Source: Bombus terrestris
Lineage: Eukaryota > Arthropoda > Insecta > Hymenoptera > Apidae
Direction of reading: 5' to 3'
Assembly (NCBI RefSeq): GCF_910591885.1
Contig: NC_063275.1
Span: forward strand, 6,932,501-6,996,500
DNA: 64,000 nt
The notes beneath the pieces are model-generated. The model ran no database searches. It saw nothing but the letters and a program-made list of their open reading frames with translations, and had not been told where the DNA came from. Below are positions 31,827 to 42,231 of the stretch, one piece after another. The translations under genes and the position numbers were made by a program. Numbering within the stretch: the first letter of the stretch is position 1; the number at the start of each line of letters is the position of its first letter.

Positions 31827-34526
31827 TTAGGTTATGTCCTTTATAAGGTCTGCTTTGTGCTTCCTTTTTAGTCTTCTGTCCATATTTGTGATTTTGTATG
31901 TTTCCGCAGCTAGCCGGTTTATGTGTGTTGCTATTCTTAATTTGTATTTCTCGGAGTATCTGTTGATTTCTTCCTTGACCGTTGGCATTCCCAGGTCCCT
32001 TCGTATATCTTCGTTTCTGACGTACCAAGGTCCGTTTACTATTGTCCTGAGGATTTTAGCCTGTATTACCTCTATTTTGTTTATATGGCTCATTGCTGCC
32101 GTCCCCCATAGTGGTATTCCGTACGTCCAGATTGGTTTTATGATCGTTTTATATATTTTTAACTTGTTTTCTGTGCTTAGTTTGGATTTTCGGCTTGTTA
32201 GCCAATGCATTTGTCTTCTTGTTTTCTGTATTTTTTCTACTATTGATTTGATGTGTAGTTTCCAGGTGAGTTTTTGATCTAAGTGGAGTCCTAGGTATTT
32301 GACATGCCTTGTTTGCGTTATATGCGTGCCGTTCAATAGGATGTTTGGTGGTGTCTTTTTCCGTAGCGTGAATGTAATATGGTTGCATTTATTGGGGTTT
32401 GCTTTTATTTGTTTTTCTTGTAGCCAATTTTCTATTTTTACGATGTGTTCTTGTAGTATTTTGACTGCCGTTTCTGGGTTAGTATGCCTGACTAGTATAG
32501 CTGTGTCGTCCGCGAATGTCAATACTGTGCTGTTGGTAGTTGTTGGTATGTTCGCCGTGTATAATGTGTATAGTATTGGGCCTAGGACGCTTCCTTGTGG
32601 TACCCCGGCCTTGATGTCTTTAACTTGAGAATGTGTGTCCTTGATTTTTATTACGAAGGTTCTGCAGCTTAGGCAGGATTTTATTAAGTGGTGTATTTGC
32701 TCCGGGAATTGTTTCCTAATTGTTTGTAGTAGACTTTCATGGTTAATTTTATCGAATGTTTTCTCTATGTCTATGAAGAGGGCTGTGCAGTATTCCTTGT
32801 TTTCTAGTGCTACTATTATTTCGTTTATAAGCCTGTGCATTTGCTCTATCGTGGAGTGTTTGTTTCTGAAACCAAATTGGTGATCCGGTATTAGTTTTTT
32901 TGTCTCTATTATTGGTTTTATGCGGTCGTATATTATCTTTTCCAGTATTTTGGAAAATACTGGAAGCAGTGATATTGGTCTGTAAGATGCAGTTTGGTGC
33001 GGGTCTTTGCCTGGTTTATGTAACATTTTGATCTGTGCTAATTTCCATGGTTTGGGGAAGTATTGAATTCTTAGAATTGCGTTGAATATTACTGTTATTA
33101 GTCTTATTGCTTTTGGCGGAAGGTTTTTTAAGATTTTACCATTAATTAGGTCGATTCCTGGCGCTTTGTTGTTTTTTGTTTTATCAATTATGTTTCTAAT
33201 TTCTTGTGCCGATGTTTTAGGTATGGTGTATTCCTTGTCGGCTATGGTAGCTGTGGTTTGTGGATCCTCCTCCGTATGACTTTTGAGGTTGCTGTTGTTG
33301 ATAATGTGTGGTGTGAATGTGTTGTAGAGGTGGTTGGAGAATTCTTCAGCTTGTTCTTCGTTGCTTCTTGCCCATGTGTTATCTGCTTTTCTGATTGCCG
33401 GGACGGGTATTATTGGCTTCCTTATTTTTTTCGTGGCTTTCCATAGTGAATAGTTGGTGTTCTCGTGTGTGGAGAGTGTCCCTATGAACTTTGAGAATTC
33501 GTTATCGTTGTGCTCCTTTATTTTGTTTTTTATTTCCTTTGCAAGTTTGTTTAAGTGTTTTTTGTTTTCTCGGGTTCTGTATTTTTGCCATTTTGCTTTT
33601 GCTTTTCTTTTTTCTTTGATTTTGTCGAGTATTTCTTGCGGGATTGTTATTGTTTGTCTGCTGGTTTGTTCGGGAGTAGTGGTTGTCCTTGCTGCTTCCT
33701 GAATAGTTGCTGTCAATGTTGTTACTGCCTGTTCTATGTGTTCAGGAGTTTTTAACGGGATGTTGCAGTTTATTTTGCTTTCTATTATTTCTCTGAAAGT
33801 TTGCCAATTGGTGGTTTTATTGCATAGTGTTTCTGGTTTGCTATAGTGAATTGGTTTGTTTCTGTATTCAATTATTATGGGTGTATGATCGGAGCTGAGC
33901 TCGAGGTTGGGTGTTATTTTTAGTTTATTTGTGTTTAGTCCCCTTGTAACTGCAAAGTCCAGAAGATCTGGTTTTTTGTTCAGGTCAGTCGGCCAATGTG
34001 TCGGTGTTCCTGTGGATAATATATTGAGGTTATTATTTCTAATGTATTTTTCCAGTGTTCTACCTCGAGGTGTAATGTTTCTTGATCCCCAGAGCGTGTG
34101 CTTTGAGTTGTAGTCTCCCGCTGCGATGTACTTGTCCCCTAGGTCCTGGAAGTATTCTTCCCACATTTGTGTTGTTATTTTGTGTCGCGGAGGCACGTAT
34201 ACTGCTGACAACTGGAAGTAGTTGCTGCTAGTTTGAACTGTAACAGTGGTTGCTTGTAAATATTCTTTGTTAACTTGGCTGTGAAGATAATGTTTGATAT
34301 CGTTTCTGACTATCACTGCTGTCCCTCCGTGAGCTTTTCCTGAGGGGTGTTTGGTACCATATATGGTGTAGTATGGTATTTTCAAATAGCTTTTTGTAGT
34401 GAAGTGTGTTTCTGAGACAAGTAGTATGTCTATATTATTATTGTATATGAATGTTTTAGTTTCGAGGGCCCGTTGTTGTAGGCCGTTTGAGTTCCAGGCT
34501 GCTATTTTTAGAGTGTCCGTTTTTAT
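31827..34526 (-). CDS. ORF2 of Jockey copy 4: endonuclease-reverse transcriptase
   Basis: Intact 899-residue frame with every catalytic motif present. Private change: PEQTSRQ for PEPTSRQ in the linker between endonuclease and RT, a tolerant region. It carries the A-type KTFD/SCLS pair in the RT and the A-type C-terminus RKHKADLIKDIT. Confidence 0.92.
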   Translation of the reverse strand: MKTDTLKIAAWNSNGLQQRALETKTFIYNNNIDILLVSETHFTTKSYLKIPYYTIYGTKHPSGKAHGGTAVIVRNDIKHYLHSQVNKEYLQATTVTVQTSSNYFQLSAVYVPPRHKITTQMWEEYFQDLGDKYIAAGDYNSKHTLWGSRNITPRGRTLEKYIRNNNLNILSTGTPTHWPTDLNKKPDLLDFAVTRGLNTNKLKITPNLELSSDHTPIIIEYRNKPIHYSKPETLCNKTTNWQTFREIIESKINCNIPLKTPEHIEQAVTTLTATIQEAARTTTTPEQTSRQTITIPQEILDKIKEKRKAKAKWQKYRTRENKKHLNKLAKEIKNKIKEHNDNEFSKFIGTLSTHENTNYSLWKATKKIRKPIIPVPAIRKADNTWARSNEEQAEEFSNHLYNTFTPHIINNSNLKSHTEEDPQTTATIADKEYTIPKTSAQEIRNIIDKTKNNKAPGIDLINGKILKNLPPKAIRLITVIFNAILRIQYFPKPWKLAQIKMLHKPGKDPHQTASYRPISLLPVFSKILEKIIYDRIKPIIETKKLIPDHQFGFRNKHSTIEQMHRLINEIIVALENKEYCTALFIDIEKTFDKINHESLLQTIRKQFPEQIHHLIKSCLSCRTFVIKIKDTHSQVKDIKAGVPQGSVLGPILYTLYTANIPTTTNSTVLTFADDTAILVRHTNPETAVKILQEHIVKIENWLQEKQIKANPNKCNHITFTLRKKTPPNILLNGTHITQTRHVKYLGLHLDQKLTWKLHIKSIVEKIQKTRRQMHWLTSRKSKLSTENKLKIYKTIIKPIWTYGIPLWGTAAMSHINKIEVIQAKILRTIVNGPWYVRNEDIRRDLGMPTVKEEINRYSEKYKLRIATHINRLAAETYKITNMDRRLKRKHKADLIKDIT

Positions 34527-35809
34527 TTTTTGCTTAGCACGTTTGTAATTAGTTGTAGCATGACTGTGATTTGTTGGGTTTGCTGTTTGAGTACTGCATT
34601 TTGTTCGCTTATCATTCTGGTTAGCATTTCGGTGTTCTTTATGGATTGTTTGAGCAGTTCTTTGATTTCTGCAGTGTCGTTGTTACTATTGCTGTGGTAT
34701 TGGTTATGTGTGTGTGTTGGTTGGCTGGTTACTTGAGCATAGCTTAGACCACCAATGGTGTTGGTGCTGATAGGTTTGGTGTTTATTGCTTGCTCTGTAT
34801 TTGGTAATATTTCAGGTTTTGTGCTGTCATGATGGGCTTGTGTGTTAGTGCTTGTCCTGCTTCGTAGGGGCGGGAACAGTTTTCGTTGTAGTTGTTTTCT
34901 TACTTCACAGCCTTTATAGCTGGCTGGGTGGTTACCGTTACAGTTGAAGCATTTAACTTTTTCTATTTTTCCTGAATATGGGCAGTGTGCAGTTAAGTGA
35001 TTTTTTGCGCACTTGACGCAGGCTGGGCTTCTGTTGCAGTAGTTTTTAGTGTGTCCGTATTGTTGACACCGCATGCATTGAGGTATATCTTTTTTGTGTC
35101 GTGGTGGTTCGACTGTTACTATTGTGTTTAGTATTTGTTTGATATCATATATTTCCTTGTTATTGATTCTGGGTTCAAGTTCTATTAAGAATAGTGGTAG
35201 TGGTTGCTTTGTGTCGAATCTTGTTATATTGTTTATTGTTCTTGTTTGATGTCCAATTTTAGCTAACTCATCGCTTAGTTTATGTACGTTGGTTTTAGGA
35301 TGCAATCCTCTTATGACAATTTTATAGCTCCTTTCAGTTTTAAGCTGATACGTGTGGTAGATAGCATTTTTTTCTTTTAATGCTTTTATAACTTTCCTAA
35401 ATGATTCTGGTGTGTTTGTTTGAATTTTTACTTGATCCAATTTTGTTTGCTTTATTGTGTAATTGTTTTTCTCTTCTAGATTATTTAGTAGATCAATGAG
35501 CGGGTCTATTATTTGGGCCTCGACAAAGATTGGTGATGGTTTTGTAATATGGTTTGTTTGGATAGTGGTTTTACTTACGGGGTCAGCGTCTATTTCTTCA
35601 GTTAGTGAGTTGAAGGAGTTACTTAGTGGTAATTCTTGCAGCCATCGCTGCTTTTCTGTGACTGGGTTTCCTATGGAACTTGTGTCTGTGGTTGTTTTAC
35701 GTTTTTTGCTAGCCTTCACTGGCTTCCAGCTTTCATCCTGGTAGTATCTTTCATGTTCTGAATTGCTATCTTCCTGTCCCCGATGCTCTTTTGTTTCTTC
35801 TGTCTCCAT
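34523..35809 (-). CDS. ORF1 (gag-like) of Jockey copy 4
   Basis: 428 residues from the ATG at 35807-35809. One private change (KPSPIF for KPPPIF) lies just after the segment deleted in copies 1-2. Three zinc knuckles are intact. The upstream codon equivalent to the B-type start is TTG (35876-35878). Confidence 0.88.
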   Translation of the reverse strand: METEETKEHRGQEDSNSEHERYYQDESWKPVKASKKRKTTTDTSSIGNPVTEKQRWLQELPLSNSFNSLTEEIDADPVSKTTIQTNHITKPSPIFVEAQIIDPLIDLLNNLEEKNNYTIKQTKLDQVKIQTNTPESFRKVIKALKEKNAIYHTYQLKTERSYKIVIRGLHPKTNVHKLSDELAKIGHQTRTINNITRFDTKQPLPLFLIELEPRINNKEIYDIKQILNTIVTVEPPRHKKDIPQCMRCQQYGHTKNYCNRSPACVKCAKNHLTAHCPYSGKIEKVKCFNCNGNHPASYKGCEVRKQLQRKLFPPLRSRTSTNTQAHHDSTKPEILPNTEQAINTKPISTNTIGGLSYAQVTSQPTHTHNQYHSNSNNDTAEIKELLKQSIKNTEMLTRMISEQNAVLKQQTQQITVMLQLITNVLSKK

Positions 35810-35976
35810 GTTAGTTTGTTTGGTTTTTATATAATATGTTTCTCCTTTTGTTGCTATGTTTATAGTTGGTATCTGCAATGTTATTTTATTTCCTCCTCAC
35901 TATCACTTTGTAGCACTATTACTTTGGAGCACTTTTTCACTATTCACTTATACCTGGAGAGGACGACCGTCTAGAC

Positions 35977-35982
35977 ACGTCC
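35977..35982 (-). promoter_or_regulatory. DPE, Jockey copy 4
   Basis: GGACGT at +28 to +33 from the element's first base (36009). Confidence 0.65.
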
Positions 35983-36009
35983 GTCCTCCTCGGCTGTCCG
36001 CGCAGGAGT

Positions 36010-38268
36010 AGTTGCTTTGTGACGCACGATTACGCATTGCTCGCTGGCTGAGCTCGCTAGAAAAACTATAGCCTAACCTAAAACCAATCCCTCTTGCGTT
36101 CGTATTTCAGTAAGGAGGCGATTTACTTCAAATATATGAGCGTGCCGGATCGGATGTGAGGTTGGACTAGATTTTTACCAGCGAGAGGAGCGAGGGAGCA
36201 ACGATTACAATTTCCAAGATATACATATACTTTATAATTTCTAACATATATTTTCATTAGTTTCAACTTCCTTTCTATACATATACTTTATAATTCCTTA
36301 CATATATTTCCTGTTATTTCCAAGTTCTCTCAGCGATTTTGGTGCTCACGTTGCACTGTACTACGCCGAACTATTACGCTTTGTATAAAACTATTGACAA
36401 CATTTAAACTTTGCTCAGTAAGAAATTCGATGAAAGCTTCCGGCTCCTCGGGCTGGTGCAAGTATTTCTATGTACCTACGTGCCAATAATTTTTTTTTGT
36501 GACGTACGTTTACGCATTGCTCGCTCGCTGCGCTCGCTCGAAAACTACAGCCTACCTTAAAACCAATCCCTCTTGCGTTCGTTTTTTGGTTAGGGGGCGA
36601 TTTACTTCAAAATTTGTGAACGTGCCGGATCGGTTTTCAGGTTGGATTAGATTTTTACGTGCGAGCGGAGCGAGCGAGCAACGATTACAATTTCCAAGAT
36701 AAACATATACTTTATAATTCCTAACATATATTTTCATTAGTTTCAACTTCCTTTCAATACATATACTTTATATTTCCTTACATATATCTCCTGTTATTTC
36801 CAAATTTTCCCAGCGATTTTGGTCCTCACGTTGCATTGTACTGCGTCGAACTATTGCTATTTGTGTAAATCTATTGATAACATGTAAACTTTGCTTAGTG
36901 AGCAGTTCGATAAAAGCCTCCGGCTCTTCGGGCTGGTGCAAACATTTCTATGTACCTACGTGCCAATCAATTGGTTTGTGACGCACGTTTACGCATTGCT
37001 CGCACGCTGCGCTCGCTCGAAAAACTATAGCCTAACCTAAAACCAACCCCTCTTGCGTTCGTTTTTTGGTTAGGGTCGATTTACTTCAAAATTTGTGAAC
37101 GTGCCGGACCGGTTTTGAGGTTGGACTAGATTTTCACGAGCGAGCGGAGCGAGCGAGCAACGATTAGAATTCCCAACATATACATATACTTTATAATTCC
37201 TAACATATATTTTCATTAGCTTCAACTTCCTTTCTATACATATACTTTATATATCCTTACATATATTTCCTGTTATTTCCAAGCTTTCTCAGCGATTTTG
37301 GTACTCACGTTGCACTCTACTACGCCGCACTGTTACTCTTTGTGTAAAACTATTGATAACATTTAAGCTTTGCTCAGTGAGCAGTTCGATAAAAGCTTCC
37401 GGCTGTTCGGGCTGGTGCAAATATTTCTATGTACCTACGTGCCAAATAATTGGTTTGTGACACACTTTTACGCATTGCTCGCTCGCTGAGCTAGCTTGAA
37501 AAAACTATAGTCTACCCTAAAACCAATCCCACTTGCGTTCGTTCTTCTATACGGAGGCGGTTTTGTCCCAATTTGCGAACGCACCGTGTCGGTTGTGAGG
37601 TGGGGCTAGATTTTTAAGGACCAGCGGAGCGAGCGAGCAACGATTACAATTTCCATGCTACACCCATACTTTATAATTCCTAACATATATTTACATTATT
37701 TTCATAGGCTAATCTGGAATCACTCCCTCTTCCCTTCGTTTTTCAGTAAGGGGGCGATTTAATTCAAATTTGTGAACGTGCCGGAACGGTTTTGACGTTG
37801 GACTAGATGTTTACGAGCGAGAGGTGCGAGCGTGCAACGATTACAATTTCCATGCTACACCCATACTTTATAATTCCTAACATACGTTTTCATTTGATTC
37901 TGCTACGTTTCTATACATATACTTTATATTTCCTCTCACACATGTTTCGAGTTATTTCCAAGTTTTCTCAGCGATTTTGGTACTCACGTTGCACTGTACT
38001 ACGCTGAGGTTGGACTAGATTTTCATGAGCGAGCGGAGCGAGCGAGCAACTATTGCAATTTCCATGCTACACACATACTTTATGATTCCTAACATATATT
38101 TATAGTATTTTCATAGCCTAATCTAGAATCACTCCCTCTTCCCTTCGTTTTTCAGTTGGGAGGCGATTTAATTCAAATTTGTGAACGTGCCGGAACGGTT
38201 TTGAGGTTGGACTAGATGTTTACGAGCGAGAGGAGCGAGCGAGCAACGATTAGAATTTCCAAGATATA
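36010..38268 (+). repeat. 480-bp satellite array, block S4 (forward, shortest)
   Basis: Full monomers start near 36020, 36499, 36977 and 37455; shortened monomers fill about 37530-38260. It is 6.9 kb shorter than S3 while sharing both ends with other blocks: the head resembles S3 and the tail matches S2 (cttcagtaagggggcg-type variants). Only one T9-type monomer is present (36499). There is no gene. Confidence 0.93.
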
Positions 38269-39124
38269 TGTATTTTCGAGCTATCGCGGGGAGACGCGGT
38301 CGTTAGAATACGCGTCAACGGGAGTCGTAAATTCCCGTTATGATTAGAATGATCGACACCACGAATAGTTCGATCCCCGTATTTCGATTAAGATAATAGG
38401 GGTGATTCAGGTATGATAACACTGTGGCTCACAGAGTTAAAATTTATATTTCCAACACTTAGTATACACGATTGAATAGATATAAACACTTAATAACTTA
38501 GAACGGTATGAGACTTAATGTTAGAAGTTAGGCGTTAGTTCTTTGACTGTGGTAGGAAAATTTGAGAGATATAGGAACGGTGAGAGTTATAGGGAATGCA
38601 AGAATTCTAGTCACCGTGGGAGACGATGGAAAACTCTGAAGCTTATTCTAATGTGAATACGGAGGAAAGCTTGGTATGGGTGTGCCCTTTGAACGAAGAA
38701 CGCGGATTCGTTGCTTACATTTTTAGTTAGTAAAGTGAGGGCAATAATCCGCGATGTCGATTGGTTGGGACCAATGTTAGGAAGGAAGAGAGGAGGAAGA
38801 AACCTCCTACCAACTTGGGTCCTAGGCGACATTGTTTACAGGGAAACTCAGATTTTTCGTTAGGTATATCTCCGCTTTCTTCGTAATTCTTAAGAGCACA
38901 TAATAAACCCAAGGACCTTTCTAAAAACCGGCCGAAAATACTTCTGGAATTAGAAAGTCTCTTCTGGCAAACAGATGTGCTTAGACCATGTGTGCGAACA
39001 ATGCAGATAGAATTGCAACTTTATCGTGGGTCCTTGGGCCTTTGGAGTGTTAGAAGGACGGCAGGTAGACCGGTGGTTGGCAAGCCGCGCGGGATGGCGT
39101 GCAGATGTGTTGCGCGACAGAACA
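38269..39124. mobile_element. Solo LTR, A-type, fourth copy (856 bp)
   Basis: Same ends and atata duplicates (38264-38268, 39125-39129) as the other A-type LTRs. This is the last A-type LTR before the array switches. Confidence 0.85.
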
Positions 39125-39404
39125 ATATACATATGCATTATAATTCCTAACATATATTTTCATTAGTTTCAACTTCCTTTCTATACATATACTTTATATT
39201 TCCTTACATATATTTCCTGTTATTTCCAAGCTTTCTCAGCGATTTTGGTACTCACGTTGCACTGTACTACGCCGAACTATTACGCTTTGTATAAAACTAT
39301 TGATAACATTTAAACTTTGCTCAGTAAGAAATTCGATAAAAGCTTCCGGCTCCTCGAGCTGGTGCAAGTATTTCTATGTACCTACGTGCCAATAAGTTGC
39401 TTTG
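39125..39404 (+). repeat. Satellite segment between solo LTR and Jockey copy 5
   Basis: The last forward-oriented satellite in the window. It ends with the A-type target duplicate agttgctttg (39395-39404), which has no partner at the other end of copy 5. Confidence 0.92.
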
Positions 39405-39531
39405 TTTTTTTTTTTTTTTATTTACTTATTAAAATTCACAATTTGTCCAATTTGGACATTTAGTGGAATTTTTTAACGGTTAAATTAGCATGTTGGTGGC
39501 TACCCCCAGCGGGGTACCATCCTCGTGTTTC

Positions 39532-42231
39532 TTAGGTTATGTCCTTTATAAGGTCTGCTTTGTGCTTCCTTTTTAGTCTTCTGTCCATATTTGTGATTTT
39601 GTATGTTTCCGCAGCTAGCCGGTTTATGTGTGTTGCTATTCTTAATTTGTATTTCTCGGAGTATCTGTTGATTTCTTCCTTGACCGTTGGCATTCCCAGG
39701 TCCCTTCGTATATCTTCGTTTCTGACGTACCAAGGTCCGTTTACTATTGTCCTGAGGATTTTAGCCTGTATTACCTCTACTTTGTTTATATGGCTCATTG
39801 CTGCCGTCCCCCATAGTGGTATTCCGTACGTCCAGATTGGTTTTATGATCGTTTTATATATTTTTAACTTGTTTTCTGTGCTTAGTTTGGATTTTCGGCT
39901 TGTTAGCCAATGCATTTGTCTTCTTGTTTTCTGTATTTTTTCTACTATTGATTTGATGTGTAGTTTCCAGGTGAGTTTTTGATCTAAGTGGAGTCCTAGG
40001 TATTTGACATGCCTTGTTTGCGTTATATGCGTGCCGTTCAATAGGATGTTTGGTGGTGTCTTTTTCCGTAGCGTGAATGTAATATGGTTGCATTTATTGG
40101 GGTTTGCTTTTATTTGTTTTTCTTGTAGCCAATTTTCTATTTTTACGATGTGTTCTTGTAGTATTTTGACTGCCGTTTCTGGGTTAGTATGCCTGACTAG
40201 TATAGCTGTGTCGTCCGCGAATGTCAATACTGTGCTGTTGGTAGTTGTTGGTATGTTCGCCGTGTATAATGTGTATAGTATTGGGCCTAGGACGCTTCCT
40301 TGTGGTACCCCGGCCTTGATGTCTTTAACTTGAGAATGTGTGTCCTTGATTTTTATTACGAAGGTTCTGCAGCTTAGGTAGGATTTTATTAAGTGGTGTA
40401 TTTGCTCCGGGAATTGTTTCCTAATTGTTTGTAGTAGACTTTCATGGTTAATTTTATCGAATGCTTTCTCTATGTCTATGAAGAGGGCTGTGCAGTATTC
40501 CTTGTTTTCTAGTGCTACTATTATTTCGTTTATAAGCCTGTGCATTTGCTCTATCGTGGAGTGTTTGTTTCTGAAACCAAATTGGTGATCCGGTATTAGT
40601 TTTTTTGTCTCTATTATTGGTTTTATGCGGTCGTATATTATCTTTTCCAGTATTTTGGAAAATACTGGAAGCAGTGATATTGGTCTGTAAGATGCAGTTT
40701 GGTGCGGGTCTTTGCCTGGTTTATGTAACATTTTGATCTGTGCTAATTTCCATGGTTTGGGGAAGTATTGAATTCTTAGAATTGCGTTGAATATTACTGT
40801 TATTAGTCTTATTGCTTTTGGCGGAAGGTTTTTTAAGATTTTACCATTAATTAGGTCGATTCCTGGCGCTTTGTTGTTTTTTGTTTTATCAATTATGTTT
40901 CTAATTTCTTGTGCCGATGTTTTAGGTATGGTGTATTCCTTGTCGGCTATGGTAGCTGTGGTTTGTGGATCCTCCTCCGTATGACTTTTGAGGTTGCTGT
41001 TGTTGATAATGTGTGGTGTGAATGTGTTGTAGAGGTGGTTGGAGAATTCTTCAGCTTGTTCTTCGTTGCTTCTTGCCCATGTGTTATCTGCTTTTCTGAT
41101 TGCCGGGACGGGTATTATTGGCTTCCTTATTTTTTTCGTGGCTTTCCATAGTGAATAGTTGGTGTTCTCGTGTGTGGAGAGTGTCCCTATGAACTTTGAG
41201 AATTCGTTATCGTTGTGCTCCTTTATTTTGTTTTTTATTTCCTTTGCAAGTTTGTTTAAGTGTTTTTTGTTTTCTCGGGTTCTGTATTTTTGCCATTTTG
41301 CTTTTGCTTTTCTTTTTTCTTTGATTTTGTCGAGTATTTCTTGCGGGATTGTTATTGTTTGTCTGCTGGTTGGTTCGGGAGTAGTGGTTGTCCTTGCTGC
41401 TTCCTGAATAGTTGCTGTCAATGTTGTTACTGCCTGTTCTATGTGTTCAGGAGTTTTTAACGGGATGTTGCAGTTTATTTTGCTTTCTATTATTTCTCTG
41501 AAAGTTTGCCAATTGGTGGTTTTATTGCATAGTGTTTCTGGTTTGCTATAGTGAATTGGTTTGTTTCTGTATTCAATTATTATGGGTGTATGATCGGAGC
41601 TGAGCTCGAGGTTGGGTGTTATTTTTAGTTTATTTGTGTTTAGTCCCCTTGTAACTGCAAAGTCCAGAAGATCTGGTTTTTTGTTCAGGTCAGTCGGCCA
41701 ATGTGTCGGTGTTCCTGTGGATAATATATTGAGGTTATTATTTCTAATGTATTTTTCCAGTGTTCTACCTCGAGGTGTAATGTTTCTTGATCCCCAGAGC
41801 GTGTGCTTTGAGTTGTAGTCTCCCGCTGCGATGTACTTGTCCCCTAGGTCCTGGAAGTATTCTTCCCACATTTGTGTTGTTATTTTGTGTCGCGGAGGCA
41901 CGTATACTGCTGACAACTGGAAGTAGTTGCTGCTAGTTTGAACTGTAACAGTGGTTGCTTGTAAATATTCTTTGTTAACTTGGCTGTGAAGATAATGTTT
42001 GATATCGTTTCTGACTATCACTGCTGTCCCTCCGTGAGCTTTTCCTGAGGGGTGTTTGGTACCATATATGGTGTAGTATGGTATTTTCAAATAGCTTTTT
42101 GTAGTGAAGTGTGTTTCTGAGACAAGTAGTATGTCTATATTATTATTGTATATGAATGTTTTAGTTTCGAGGGCCCGTTGTTGTAGGCCGTTTGAGTTCC
42201 AGGCTGCTATTTTTAGAGTGTCCGTTTTTAT
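39532..42231 (-). CDS. ORF2 of Jockey copy 5: endonuclease-reverse transcriptase (mosaic)
   Basis: Intact 899-residue frame. Its C-terminus (RKHKADLIKDIT) is A-type, while RT motif A (KAFD) and SYLSCRTF are B-type, so the recombination point lies inside the coding region without disturbing the frame. It has the RT-consensus Ala and Tyr and a private HINKVEV near the C-terminus, and it reads YTIYGTKHP near the N-terminus. All endonuclease and RT catalytic residues are present. Confidence 0.92.
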   Translation of the reverse strand: MKTDTLKIAAWNSNGLQQRALETKTFIYNNNIDILLVSETHFTTKSYLKIPYYTIYGTKHPSGKAHGGTAVIVRNDIKHYLHSQVNKEYLQATTVTVQTSSNYFQLSAVYVPPRHKITTQMWEEYFQDLGDKYIAAGDYNSKHTLWGSRNITPRGRTLEKYIRNNNLNILSTGTPTHWPTDLNKKPDLLDFAVTRGLNTNKLKITPNLELSSDHTPIIIEYRNKPIHYSKPETLCNKTTNWQTFREIIESKINCNIPLKTPEHIEQAVTTLTATIQEAARTTTTPEPTSRQTITIPQEILDKIKEKRKAKAKWQKYRTRENKKHLNKLAKEIKNKIKEHNDNEFSKFIGTLSTHENTNYSLWKATKKIRKPIIPVPAIRKADNTWARSNEEQAEEFSNHLYNTFTPHIINNSNLKSHTEEDPQTTATIADKEYTIPKTSAQEIRNIIDKTKNNKAPGIDLINGKILKNLPPKAIRLITVIFNAILRIQYFPKPWKLAQIKMLHKPGKDPHQTASYRPISLLPVFSKILEKIIYDRIKPIIETKKLIPDHQFGFRNKHSTIEQMHRLINEIIVALENKEYCTALFIDIEKAFDKINHESLLQTIRKQFPEQIHHLIKSYLSCRTFVIKIKDTHSQVKDIKAGVPQGSVLGPILYTLYTANIPTTTNSTVLTFADDTAILVRHTNPETAVKILQEHIVKIENWLQEKQIKANPNKCNHITFTLRKKTPPNILLNGTHITQTRHVKYLGLHLDQKLTWKLHIKSIVEKIQKTRRQMHWLTSRKSKLSTENKLKIYKTIIKPIWTYGIPLWGTAAMSHINKVEVIQAKILRTIVNGPWYVRNEDIRRDLGMPTVKEEINRYSEKYKLRIATHINRLAAETYKITNMDRRLKRKHKADLIKDIT

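Larger units (their letters stand above)
31698..36009 (-). mobile_element. Jockey-clade retrotransposon, copy 4 (full length, 4312 bp)
   Basis: Complete element with a poly(A) tail (T-run 31698-31714) and target duplicates agttgctttg at 31688-31697 and 36010-36019. The tail region reads tttatttatttatt, like the B-type copies, where copies 2, 3 and 5 read tttatttacttatt. The 5' end shares tgtccgcgca with copy 3. Confidence 0.96.
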